From Omphiscola glabra (lineage: Eukaryota > Mollusca > Gastropoda > Lymnaeidae), in contig OZ024794.1 in NCBI GenBank assembly GCA_964017045.1, positions 55,576,108 to 55,640,107 of the forward strand: a DNA stretch of 64,000 nucleotides. The letters run 5' to 3'. Shown here one piece after another: positions 23,915 to 36,500 of the stretch. Positions within the stretch are counted from its first letter, which is position 1, and every line of letters starts with the position of its first letter. The notes under the pieces were generated by a model. That model saw only the letters and a program-made list of their open reading frames with translations. It was not told the DNA's origin and did no database searches. The position numbers and the translations under genes were made by a program.

Positions 23915-24873
23915 ACTATTATATAAAGAGCCCATGACGTACGCAGGGATGGAGTTAGGGTTCTAGAGGAAACTTATGAACACGTTGTCTGGTTTCTAGT
24001 TCGTTTGCCTAAGGAATCTATTTAGTTTTTAGACAATTCCGATTAAACCACCAAATCACATGCTGCAGAACAACTACAATATATTTATTAAAGGTCAAAG
24101 CCTATAAAGAACAGTACTTCACTATCAAGTATCATGATAGTCAATGAACCTTTTTCAAATTATATTTTTTAAAATTATTTTATGGTACCACGCGGGAATT
24201 TTGTTACCTAAAAACCTAGTAACAGAGACCCTGTGTGCCCATGCCTTCAGACGGCACTGCGTTTCTCCACACAGCTAGGGTTATTAAGGCCCGGGGCTGA
24301 CATCATGATTGTAATTGTAAACACAAATTCTTACTTTATTATTTTTTTTTTTTTCGATTCATATCTGGGAAACGTAAAACGTGTTGACGAGAGTTACTCC
24401 CCTTTAAGAGTTATCCAACATATGATTCACATTTATTTGTTCTGTGTACACTGACAAATTAAATTGCCAAAATATTTCAACATTCATTAACAATATAAAA
24501 TGACGCATGATGCCTCTAAAAGAGTGAGTTTCCCTAGAAGCACCAGTGCCCAGTGGGCACATGCCTTAAGACGGCACTGCCTTTTAAGGCCCCTTACCTT
24601 ACGTGGGATAAATGACTGAACATGTGGTACGATGACAGTAATTTTAAAAAAAAAGACGAAATCAACCTTGGAAGCAAAAACACTTTCAATGTTTGCAAGT
24701 TATGGATTCGTTAATAAAAATAAATAATTAAAAGCCAGAATTGACAAACCGCTTCTTTGACCATTCGACCCTGATCCTAATATAACACAGAGACACAATT
24801 CACTCGACGCACTCGAGCAGCAGTATACATATGTTTATATCGCATCGGCCCCTATAAAAAGTAAATATATATA

Positions 24874-25746
24874 CAGTGGCGTAGCTAAAGGGGGTGTGGG
24901 TGCGGACCGCACCGGGTGACACCATTCCAGGGGTGACACCAAATTAAAAAATTGCATATTTACAGAGCACACACTGCTCGGTCTAACGGAATTTCGTTAT
25001 AGGATAACCGATCACACCAGTGGCGTAGCGAAGGGGGGAAAGGGGGCATCATGCCCCGGGCGCTACTCACAAAGGGGCACCAAATGGTATATTTTACATA
25101 AAATATTGTATGGTTTTCGAATAGGGGGGCGCTAAAAAGGTCTTGTGCCCTGGGCGCGAGTTAAGCTCGCTACTCCACTGGATCACACGTCAATTTTCCC
25201 CACATGTAACCAATCCAAATGCGTGCTTTATTAAAAGTTCAAGGTTGATGCGTAAGAAATGAGGTGACCCTATAATTAGATCTGAAAAACACCGTTTTGA
25301 CCAAGATTCAACGAGAATTTAAATTTTCGGTAACTTTCCTAAGTGACAGGAAGCGATATATATCTAAATTCTGAGAAAATTTTCCACTGATACCAAATAC
25401 GATGTGGACGGGCGGAGCTTTTCAAAACTAAGACTTTTCAAGAACTATTTACTATCCACCAATGGACAGTGAAGACTTTCTGATCTGGCTCTACTGTCAA
25501 TTGAAAGTGATATATATTAATTTTGATAAATAACGTCAATGTAATGTATTAACTACTTAACTTTGTTACAGTTCTTAAATACATTTACCTCCTGACCTTC
25601 TAATAATTTGTTTTTGTCATTGTTATACTGTGTACTTATTTTAACAAGAAGAAATCCATCGTGGAAGTCGGGAGGGGGGGGGGGGGTGACACTGTGAGTT
25701 TACCGCACCGGGTGACACGGTGACACCAACCCTGGCTAAGCCATTG
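24874..25746 (+). mobile_element. hAT-type non-autonomous element carrying a nested MITE
   Basis: Ends CAGTGGCGTAGCTAAAGGG and CCCTGGCTAAGCCATTG, flanked by TATATATA on both sides (24866-24873 and 25747-25754). That duplication is in low-complexity sequence, so it is weaker evidence than in the other copies. The interior begins with GCACCGGGTGACACC motifs that recur at the other end. A second, shorter copy is at 46625-47207. The element is interrupted by the insertion at 25018-25180. Confidence 0.75.
25018..25180 (+). mobile_element. Nested hAT-type MITE
   Basis: 163 bp between CAGTGGCGTAGCGAAGG and GCTCGCTACTCCACTG with a perfect GATCACAC duplication (25010-25017 and 25181-25188). It sits within the older element 24874-25746; the uninterrupted host sequence is seen in the copy near 46840. 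The same family occurs at 39271-39426. Confidence 0.9.
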
Positions 25747-26734
25747 TATATATATATATAGACTAGCGATTACCCGGCATGCGTTGCAATGCCACTCATC
25801 GAAATAAAGTGTCTGTGTTTTAATAATTTTTTTGTAAGTTCTTCTAATAACCACCTTTTTTTTTAACCGTCTGGTGCGTATTCGAATTAAATAGAAGGTT
25901 TTAAGAAGTGTCAGCAGACCACACGCAGCTGTCCGTGTGGGAAGCATGGATTTTCCAAATTTAGTCCCAAAACTTATAGCGATTGATCCCCCCATGCAAT
26001 AGCTATGTTTGAAATTATATTTATATGGCTCATTTATTACATATAAACAAATTTAGGGCCCCCGGCCCCAAAAGTAATATTGTGAAATATTTGTACTAAA
26101 TTAGAAACCTATTTATTAAGTCACATATACAAAATGAAATGTCACAGTTTATATTTAATGTAATTCCACCCACTTATGCAATAGCTCTGCTTGACGTTAT
26201 ATTTACATAGCTCATATAAGAAAAAAAAAGAATTTAAGGCCCCCGGCCCAAAGCGGAATATTGTAAAATATTTGCACTTCTTTAGAAACCTAATGCGGGC
26301 CTGCACACAACAACTCACTGAAAGTGTATCGCATTCAGATGAATAGTATAGGAACTCATACGGAAATTATATTTAAATAGCTCATATTAGAAAGAAAAAC
26401 TACTATAGGGCCCCGGTCCAAAACTGGTAATTCTTTGTAAAATGAATGGGTTTTGATATTCATGGATATACTTTTGTAAATGTACTTACATTGTGTTAAC
26501 GTCATTGATTTTCTTAATTCGTAAAATGAGAATATAGCATTTATTTTTCACAACAGTAATATCATTGGATTTAAAGATATAAAATTGTACACACCCTATT
26601 TCCTAACCCCCATATATATGTACCTAAGAAGGCAAATTATTTGTCAAATTCATTTTGTCAACTTCCCCCTCCCCCAAACAGAGTTTTAAAGAAATTAATA
26701 AAATCATCCACGGGATTGTAATCCACTTACTTAC

Positions 26735-26851
26735 GCAAAAACAATTTTTTTGCATTTCAAATGCTTTGTTCTTATTTAAATGAGTGATAAGTGCATTAGT
26801 GGATGCTATTTGGATATGTAGTTTCGCTGCACTGATTGCATTAAACGGCAT
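26735..26851 (-). CDS. Possible initial coding exon in composite repeat copy A
   Basis: ATG at 26851 opens 39 codons (MPFNAISAAKLHIQIAS at the N-terminus, ending NCFC) up to a strong donor GTAAGTAAG. Upstream on this strand lies a conserved region with a perfect CRE (TGACGTCA). The same ORF is in copy B, and a diverged but open version is in copy C with an in-frame 6-base difference. No downstream exon or known family was identified; a captured gene fragment or the element's own first exon are both possible. Confidence 0.4.
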
Positions 26852-27138
26852 TTTCGTATTAAAAGTATATTTAAAGGTTAGGGTTTTTTTTTTTTTAAAT
26901 TAATTTATAAATTTCATAAATGTATATTTTTGGAAAGAATAAAAGTAAAAATTTATTAAACGTTAAAAATAAAAAGCAAAAATTTTATTTCTTTTTTTAA
27001 ATTGTAGCAATTTAAAAAGCAATCTTTTATATTTATTAATTTTACTTTTAGGAAGGGGGAAATACATTATCAATTTTATTAGGCGCGGTTATTAAATCAG
27101 ATAAATTTTTGCATTGAATAAATAGACAATTTGAGTTC

Positions 27139-27146
27139 TGACGTCA
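27139..27146. promoter_or_regulatory. CRE palindrome upstream of the repeat-borne exon
   Basis: TGACGTCA, followed by TTTGCG, about 290 bp upstream of the ATG at 26851. It is identical in copy B (30721-30728) and altered in copy C (ATGACGTCCT, about 53330). Function is inferred from motif identity only. Confidence 0.35.
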
Positions 27147-29347
27147 TTTGCGTTATTATTTAGAACAAATTAGTTTTACTTTTATTAAGCAATATTTGGA
27201 ACGTACTTAAAAAATGCATTAAAATCAACAGATGTTTTGGTTTCCCCGATAAATGTGATTACAGTGTAATTCTTTGATTATAATTTGTTTTACTAATTTT
27301 CATAACTTTCAACCACATATAAAATGTTTAAAATAGTTCCTTAGTTGTTACTCCAGATTTATTTGTAATTTATATTATTAATACTTAAAATTTTATTAAA
27401 ATTAAAGCGAATATACAATATATTTTTCACATTACCATTAAAATAATAGAAGAAAACTATGATTGTTTTAAAAAATGGGAACGTATTTAAGTCGTATCGG
27501 TTCTTTGTGAGTTACGGTCAGCATATATCATTCTTAGATAATAGATGTATTACTACATCATTGCTATTCAAAATCACAACACATTTACAAAGCTATATCC
27601 GATTCTAAAATACGTCACAAAATTCAAGCTTATTTATAAAAACAACAAAAATACTCTCTACACTAAACATGCAAAAACATGTTTTTCTCTGCTCTTGCTA
27701 CAAATTGATGTCTGTTGGCATTTGTTCAAGGGCGGTTGAGTTGATAGATCCGATTGAAACTATTTTGATAAAGTTTGTTAAAGAAAACAAAACGAATTTA
27801 AGGACATCGGCCCATGCGAAATATTGTAAAATGTTGTTCTAATTTAGAAACATTTGCGGGAGCGCACATATCAATTCACCAAAGTTTTTATCGCAATCGG
27901 ATGAATGGTATAGGAATGCATACGATAATTATATAGATAATATAAGGGTGGAAAACTAATTAAGGCCCCCGGCCACAAACGGAATATTTTAGAATTGTTG
28001 TATTACTTCAGACACCTACTTATTATATCACAAAATTAAAAAAAGAGAAACATATTACTGAATTTGTATCGCATTTAGATAAATGGTATAGGAGTGCATA
28101 CGGATATTATTTTTTACAAAGCTCATATAAGAAAAATAACGATTTTGGGGCCAACGGCCAAAAACGGATTATTTTTAAAGTGTTGTAACTACTTCAGAAA
28201 CCTAATTATTATGTGACACACACACTTTAATGTCGCTATTTGTATTTGATTAAAAATCTATCCATCCACACATTAGCTCTGTTTGAAATTTTATTTGTAT
28301 AGCTCATATAGGAAAAATAAAACATAGGGCCCCTGGCTCAAAACAGAATATTTTAAACGGTTATTATAATTGGAAAAGCTTTGCGGGCGTGGGAGAAACA
28401 TCTAACTAAAGTTTTATCGCATTCAGATGAATGGTATAGAAGCGCATACCGAAATTATTTTGTACACAGCTCATATAAGAAAAAAAAAGAATTTGGGGCC
28501 AACGGCTGAAAACGGAATATTTTAAAAGTATTGTAATTACTTATTAACATGCGCGACTTTATGGACAACCTTTCAAAAAAGTTTTGTTGCAATCCCATTA
28601 ATGGTGTAGGAGCGCATACGGTTTGAAACTATATTTATATAGCTCATATAAGAAAAAACGAACATGGGCCCCTGGCTCAAAACGGAATATTTTAAAATGG
28701 TTGTAATAATTTAGACACCTTTGTGGGCATGCTCGCAACATCTCGTCAAAGTTTTAGCGTATTCGAATGAATGGTTTAGGAGCGCAGACGAAACCTATAG
28801 TTTACAAAGCTCATATAAGAAAAAAAAACGATTTTGGGGCCAACGGCCAAAACTAAATATTTTAAAAGTGTTATAATGACCCAGTAAAATGCGCGAGCTT
28901 GTGGAATACAACTCTCCAATGTTTTGTCGCAATCGCATGAATGGCGTAGGAGCGCATACGGTTTGAAACTATATTTATATAGCTCATATAAGAAAAAACG
29001 AACACGGGGCCCCTGGCTCAAAACGGAATATTTTAAAACGGTCATAATTATTTCCAAACCTTTGTGGGCGTGCTTGCAGCATTTTACCAAAGATTTAGCG
29101 CATTCAGACGAATGGTGTAGGAGCGCAGACGGAAATATTTTTTACAAAGCTCGTATAAGAAAAAAAAACGAATGAAGGGCCAACGGCCGAAAACGAAATA
29201 ATTGAAAAGTTTTTTAATGACGCAGTTAAATGCCCAGGTAGGTGGCCAACAACTCACCAAGGGATTGTTGCAATCGCATGAATGGTGTGGGAGCGCATAT
29301 GAGACAAACAGACATACATACATACATTCATTTTTATATATATAGAA

Positions 29348-32300
29348 GACTAGCGAGTACCCGGCATGCTTTGCAATGCCACTCATCGAAATAAAGTGCC
29401 TGTGTTTTAATAATTTTTTTGTAAGTTCTTCTAATAAACACCTTTTTTTAACCGTCTGGTGCGTATTCGAATTAAATAGAAGGTTTTAAGAAGTGTCAGC
29501 AGACCACACGCGGCTGTCCGTGTGGGAAGCATGGATTTTCCAAATTTAGTCCCAAAACATATAGCGATTGATCCCCCCATGCAATAGCTATGTTTGAAAT
29601 TATATTTATATGGCTCATTTATTACATATAAACAAATTTAGGGCCCCCGGCCCCAAAAGTAATATTGTGAAATATTTGTACTAAATCAGAAACCTATTTA
29701 TTAAGTCACATATACAAAATGAAATGTCACAGTAATTCCACCCACTTATGCAATAGCTCTGCTTGACGTTATATTTACATAGCTCATATAAGAAAAAAAA
29801 AGAATTTAAGGCCCCCGGCCCAAAGCGGAATATTGCAAAATATTTGCACTTCTTTAGAAACCTAATGCGGGCCTGCACACAACAACTCACTGAAAGTGTA
29901 TCGCATTCAGATGAATAGTATAGGAACTCATACGGAAATTATATTTAAATAGCTCATATTAGAAAGAAAAACTACTATAGGGCCCCGGTCCAAAACTGGT
30001 AATTCTTTGTAAAATGAATGGGTTTTGATATTCATGGATATACTTTTGTAAATGTACTTACGTTGTGTTAACGTCCTTTATTTTCTTAATTCGTAAAATG
30101 AGAATATAGCATCTATTTTTCACAACAGTAATATCATTGGATTAAAGATATAAAATTGTACACACTCTATTTCCTAACCCCCATGTATATGTACCTAAGA
30201 AGGCAAATTATTTGTCAAATTCATTTTGTCAACTTCCCCCTCCCCCAAACAGAGTTTTAAAGAAATTAATAAAATCATCCACGGGATTGTAATCCACTTA
30301 CTTACGCAAAAACAATTTTTTTGCATTTCAAATGCTTTGTTCTTATTTAAATGAGTGATAAGTGCATTAGTGGATGCTATTTGGATATGTAGTTTCGCTG
30401 CACTGATTGCATTAAACGGCATTTTCGTATTAAAAGTATATTTAAAGGTTAGTTTTTTTTTTTTATTTTTTTTTTTTTTACTAATTTATAAATTTCATAA
30501 ATGTATATTTTTGGAAAGAATAAAAGTAAAAATTTATTAAACGTTAAAAATAAAAAGCAAAAATTGTATTTCATTTTTTTAAATTGTAGCAATTTAAAAA
30601 GCAATCTATTATATTTATTAATTTTACTTTTAGGAAGGGGGAAATACATTATCAATTTTATTAGGCGCGGTTATTAAATCAGATAAATTTTTGCATTGAA
30701 TAAATAGACAATTTGAGTTCTGACGTCATTTGCGTTATTATTTAGAACAAATTAGTTTTACTTTTATTACGCAATATTTGGAACGTACTTTAAAAATGCA
30801 CTAAAATCAACAGATGTTTTCGTTTCCCCGATAAATGTGATTACAGTGTAATTCTTTGATTATAATTTGTTTTACTAATTTTCATAACTTTCAACCACAT
30901 ATAAAATGTTTAAAGTAGTTCCTTAGTTGTTACTCCAGATTTATTTGTAATTTATATTATTAATACTTAAAATTTTATTAATATTAAAGCGAATATACAA
31001 TATATTTTTCGCATTACCATTGATTCGAGTTCCTTAAAATAATAGAAGAAAACTATGATTGTTTTAAAAAATGGGAACGTATTTAAGTCGTATCGGTTCT
31101 TTGTGAGTTACGGTCAGCATATATCATTCTTAGATAATAGATGTATTACTACATCATTGCTATTCAAAATCACAACACATTTACAAAGCTATATCCGATT
31201 CTAAAATACGTCACAAAATTCAAGCTTATTTATAAAAACAACAAAAATACTCTCTACACTAAACATGCAAAAACGTGTTTTCTCTGCTCTTGCTACAAAT
31301 TGATGTCTGTTGGCATTTGTTCAAGGGCGGTTGAGTTGATAGCTCCGTTTGAAATTATTTTGATAAAGTTTGTTAAAGAAAACAAAACGAATTTAAGGAC
31401 ATCGGCCCTTGCGAAATATTGTAAAATGTTGTTCTAATTTAGAAACATTTGCGGGAGCGCACATATCAATTCACCAAAGTTTTTATCGCAATCGGATGAA
31501 TGGTATAGGAATGCATACGATAATTATATAGATAATAAATGGTGGAAAACGAATTAAGGCCCCCGGCCACAAACGGAATATTGTAGAATTGTTGTATTAC
31601 TTCAGAAACCTACTTATTATATCACAAAATAAAAAAAGAGAAACATATTACTGAAGTTGTATCGCATTCAGATAAATGGTATAGGAGTGCATACGGATAT
31701 TATTTTTTACAAATCTCATATAAGAAAAATAACGATTTTGGGGCCAACGGCCAAAAACGGATTATTTTAAAAGTGTTGTAACTACTTCAGAAACCTAATT
31801 ATTATGTGACACACACACTTTAATGTCGCTATTTGTATTTGATTAAAAATCTATCCATCCACACATTAGCTCTGTTTGAAATTTTATTTGTATAGCTCAT
31901 ATAGGAAAAATAGAACATAGGGCCCCTGGCTCAAAACAGAATATTTTAAACGGTTGTAATAATTTGAAAAGCTTTGCGGACGTGGGTAAAATATTTTACT
32001 AAAGTTTTATCGCATTCAGATAAATGATATAGGAGCGCATACAGAAATTATTTTGTACAAAGCTCATATAAGAAAAAAAAAGAATTTGGGGCCAACGGCT
32101 GAAAACGGAATATTTTAAAAGTATTGTAATTACTTATTAACATGCGCGACCTTATGGACAAACTTTCAAAAAGTTTTGTCGCAATCGCATGAATGGTGTA
32201 GGAGCGCATACGGTTTGAAACTATATTTATATAACTCATATAAGAAAAAACGAACATGGGGCCCCTGGCTCAAAACGGAATATTTTAAAACGGTTGTAAT

Positions 32301-32925
32301 AATTTAGACACCTTTGTGGGCATGCTCGCAACATCTCGTCAAAGTTTTAGCGTATTCGAATAAATGGTGTAGGAGCGCAGACGAAATCTATTGTTTACAA
32401 AGCTCATATTAGAAAAAAAAACGATTTTGGGGCCAACGGCCAAAACGAAATATTTTAAAAGTGTTATAATGACCCAGTAAAATGCGCGAGCTTGTGGAAT
32501 ACAACTCTCCAATGTTTTGTCGCAATCGCATGAATGGTGTAGGAGCGCATACGGTTTGAAACTATATTTATATAGCTCATATAAGAAAAAACGAACACGG
32601 GGCCCCTGGCTCAAAACGGAATATTTTAAAACGGTTATAATTATTTCCAAACCTTTGTGGGCGTGCTTGTAACATTTTACCCAAGATTTAGCGCATTCAG
32701 ACGAATGGTGTAGGAGCGCAGACGGAAATATTTTTTACAAAGCTCGTATAAACGGCCGAAAACGAAATAATTGAAAAGTTTTTTAATGACGCAGTTAAAT
32801 GCCCAGGTAGGTGGCCAACAACTCACCAAAGTTTTGTTGCAATCGCATGAATGGTGTGGGAGCGCATATGAGACAAACAGACATACAGACATAAATACAT
32901 ACATTCATTTTTATATATATAAATA
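29348..32925 (+). repeat. 3.58-kb composite repeat, copy B
   Basis: Head-to-tail duplicate of copy A with scattered substitutions and small indels. One example is a 16-bp loss near 29731, which shifts the ORF offset from 3587 to 3571. Another is a short deletion near 32750. The tail reads GACATACAGACATAAATACA then TTTTTATATATA. The few differences indicate a recent duplication relative to the other repeats here. Confidence 0.8.
30306..30422 (-). CDS. Possible initial coding exon in composite repeat copy B
   Basis: Encodes the same 39 residues as the copy A exon (26735-26851), with the same GTAAGTAAG donor. Identity is expected from the recent duplication and is not independent evidence of function. 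Confidence 0.4.
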
Positions 32926-33351
32926 GATAAATATATAATATATATATATTAATGAAGAAAGTAAGTCTATAATTTTTTAGTAATAATCTCAGTTATGAGC
33001 CAGAAAGAGTCCTTGTATATTCAATTAATCGAAAATTTTCGGGGGAGGGGTTCAATTAACCCCAATCACCACCCACATCCCACTGATTGAAAAAAAAATA
33101 ATTCCATTCCGGCGCGATTTAGCGCATATGCCAGGGACAGCGATACTTCAAGGTTAATCCTTTCCATGTTTCACAGTGCCAAAACGCACAATATATATAT
33201 ATGTGTATGTAGAGTTTTCGGGGGGGGGGGGAAGCAAACTCAAAGTCTGACCGGGACACACAATGCCTCGCTAAGCCATTGATTTAGATACCACCAGTAC
33301 GACACGTGCTTTCTAAAATACGCACAGAAGTTCACAATGATTCTTTAAGGT

Positions 33352-33583
33352 GAATCGTGGTTAGGACAAGAAGGCTTTGGAGCCTTAAATTTGCGAAGTC
33401 TCAATAAACATATAAAAATGCAATTTTATACCTGCAGAACCTGGTTTTGTCCGCCTGTCCTGGTGAATCGTGGTTAGGACGAGAACGTTATTGGAGCCTT
33501 AAATTTGCGAAATCTCAATAAACATACAAAAATGCAATTTTATACCTGCAGAACCTGGTTTTGTCCGCCTTTCCTGCCTGGTC
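33352..33583. repeat. About 115-bp tandem duplication covering the end of a coding exon
   Basis: Units at about 33352-33466 and 33467-33583 share GTGAATCGTGGTTAGGAC, TTGGAGCCTTAAATTTGCG and ATACCTGCAGAACCTGG. On the minus strand each unit carries the last roughly 30 bases of the exon 33687-33546 and its GTATAA donor, so the splice donor is present twice. Confidence 0.85.
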
Positions 33584-36500
33584 CTGTAGCGTAGCAATGT
33601 CCGTCTCCAGTCGCATGGTTCTTGAGCATTGATAAGTCCCCCACTCAAAGTCGTCACGCGAATAGCATCCAGCCTCTGACAGCAGAGCTACCAGAAATAC
33701 AGGTTAAGGGGCGTCCATTAATTATGTCGACAAAATAGGGGGTGGGGAGGGCGGTTGAAAATGTTTGACAGTTGTTGGGAAGGGGGTAGATTAGTTGACG
33801 TCAACAATCATGTTTTCTCTACTAAAATTTTAATCTTAAAAATTGACATTATTTAAAAAAAACTTATAAGTGTAAATGAGTGTAAATAGTCATATAATTT
33901 CTAAGCTTTTATGATTTATTTGATGTGTGTCTGTCTCTGTGCTGCAGATGGCTGGTCAGAATGTTAGCACACTTTGTTAATGTAAGAGAAGTCAAAAGTT
34001 GGCCTCTCTTCACCTGTAGATTCTGTTTGTCGCAAATGACTAGAGCGGTATGTTTGCCATCATATTGCAGGTATGGAACAAGGTCAATTTTTAAGTGTCA
34101 TGTGCAGTCAAGATAAATGATATTGACAGGGTAGAAATGCGATATTTTGAGAATCAAGGGAAAGTAGAAGTGAGTAACAATGATAACATAGCTGCTTGAA
34201 CGGATTTGCAAATTCTGTAACATCTATTTTGCATCACAAGTCATGTTGAAAAAGCATGTTCAACAGCACCCACAATGCCCTCTTGAGCTTAAGAAATTAC
34301 CACCTGCTCCTCAACAAAAACGCATTTGACCAATGCGAGTAGCTGCCAGAAGACAGAGAGACAGAGAGAGCTTATGGCAATTATTGCTCACACTGACAAT
34401 GCTTCTATTTTAAGTGCTGAATGGTTAGATGAGGATGATGTTGAATTGCCTGGTATATCAAATCCCCAAGATGAGCATGATAAATTAGCTACTATAGACT
34501 ATGCTCATCAGGGGCGTCATGTCAGGGTTTTTCAATGGGGGGAGGGGTGGGGGAAAAAAACAAAACTTGGTCGGCTTGTTAAGTTGTTTATTACTGGAGG
34601 CGCCACAGTACAATTTAAATAAAACCTGAAAATGCAGGGGGGGGGCAAACGCCCCCTGCCCTACCCAAATGATGTCCCTGATGACCCTTGTTACGATAGA
34701 GCAACACCTGGCTACTCCATGGGAAGATGATAGAAGCTAGAAACTATACTATAATTGTAAGCTTTACTGACAATAATCATATTTATTTTAAAAAAACGAT
34801 ATTTAGTCTTTTTAACAACCCTTTAATTGACTATGCATTAAAAATTTTCTGAAAACGTTTTAACTTGTTGATTAACAAGCTAAAGGTGTAATAAAATGTT
34901 TTCCCCTTTAATTTTGAGTCATTAAAATAGATCAGCACAAAGTAAATGTATTTACAATTTATTAATATTATAATTCATTGGGGAAAGGGGGCGGGGTAGA
35001 AAATGTTGACATAATCAAATAAGGAGGGTCATTCAAAGTTTGACTGTTGTTGACAGGGGGGGGGGTGGGAGGGGTAAAAAATTGCTTTAAAATTGTTGAC
35101 GTAATTAATGGACGACCCTTTACATTATTTATATGATTGAGCCGTAAAAAAAAACGTTGAAGTTTTGATCTTCTTTAAATTCTGGCCTAAAAACATTAAA
35201 TAGTTACATTTGATTCTCAACTAAAGAAGCATCGAATAACTTACATTTATGAAGACTCAAAGCATCGAATAACTTACATTTATGAAGACTCAAAGCATCG
35301 AATAACTTACATTTATGAAGACCCAAAGCATCGAATAACTTACATTTATGAAGACTCAAAGCATCGAATAACTTACATTTATGAAGACCCAAAGCATCGA
35401 ATAACTTACATTTATGAAGACTCAAAGCATCGAATAACTTACATTTATGAAGACCCAAAGCATCGAATAACTTACATTTATGAAGACCCAAAGCATCGAA
35501 TAACTTACATTTATGAAGACCCAAAGCATCGAATAACTTACATTTATGAAGACCCAAAGCATCGAATAACTTACATTTATGAAGACCCAAAGCATCGAAT
35601 AACTTACATTTATGAAGACCCAAAGCATCGAATAACTTACATTTATGAAGACCCAAAGCATCGAATAACTTACATTTATGAAGACTCAAAGCATCGAATA
35701 ACTTACATTTATGAAGACCCAAAGCATCGAATAACTTACATTTATGAAGACTCAAAGCATCGAATAACTTACATTTATGAAGACCCAAAGCATCGAATAA
35801 CTTACATTTATGAAGACCCAAAGCATCGAATAACTTACATTTATGAAGACCCAAAGCATCGAATAACTTACATTTATGAAGACTCAAAGCATCGAATAAC
35901 TTACATTTATGAAGACCCAAAGCATCGAATAACTTACATTTATGAAGACCCAAAGCATCGAATAACTTACATTTATGAAGACTCAAAGCATCGAATAACT
36001 TACATTTATGAAGACTCAAAGCATCGAATAACTTACATTTATGAAGACCCAAAGCATCGAATAACTTACATTTATGAAGACCCAAAGCATCGAATAACTT
36101 ACATTTATGAAGACTCAAAGCATCGAATAACTTACATTTATGAAGACTCAAAGCATCGAATAACTTACATTTATGAAGACCCAAAAGCATCGAATAACTT
36201 ACATTTATGAAGACTCAAAGCATCGAATAACTTACATTTATGAAGACCCAAAGCATCGAATAACTTACATTTATGAAGACCCAAAGCATCGAATAACTTA
36301 CATTTATGAAGACTCAAAGCATCGAATAACTTACATTTATGAAGACCCAAAGCATCGAATAACTTACATTTATGAAGACTCAAAGCATCGAATAACTTAC
36401 ATTTATGAAGACCCAAAGCATCGAATAACTTACATTTATGAAGACTCAAAGCATCGAATAACTTACATTTATGAAGACTCAAAGCATCGAATAACTTACA

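Larger units (their letters stand above)
25761..29346 (+). repeat. 3.58-kb composite repeat, copy A
   Basis: Starts GACTAGCGATTACCCGGCAT and ends with a GACATACATACATACATTC run and short (TA)n. It holds three units of about 170-180 bp (each with GCTCATATAAG and GGCCCCCGGCC-type cores), a unique core (about 26440-27740) and about nine more units. Copy B follows head to tail with a start offset of 3587 bp. The (ACAT)n/(TA)n tail, internal tandem units and lack of a clear duplication suggest a Helentron/HINE-like non-autonomous element, but no replicase or helicase was seen, so the class is inferred. Confidence 0.7.
33707..35119 (+). mobile_element. PIF/Harbinger-like TIR element, 1.4 kb
   Basis: Terminal repeats AGGGGCGTCCATTAATTATG (left) and the inverse of AGGGTCGTCCATTAATTACG (right), flanked by TTA on both sides (33704-33706 and 35120-35122). 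A 3-bp TTA/TWA duplication is typical of PIF/Harbinger. The subterminal regions are G-rich. No transposase was recognised, but a C2H2 finger-like segment lies inside. It sits in an intron of the cysteine-rich gene. Confidence 0.65.

Noticed and set aside
28776..29386. Minus-strand ORFs of about 100 codons in the composite repeat
   Set aside because: They follow the 170-bp tandem units and repeat the same residues; no domain or start context.
35204..36190. 328-residue ORF of repeated LHKCKLFDALS/G
   Set aside because: It is the minus-strand reading of a 33-bp minisatellite. The opposite strand is equally open, frames are broken by the 34-bp units and the array lies in an intron.
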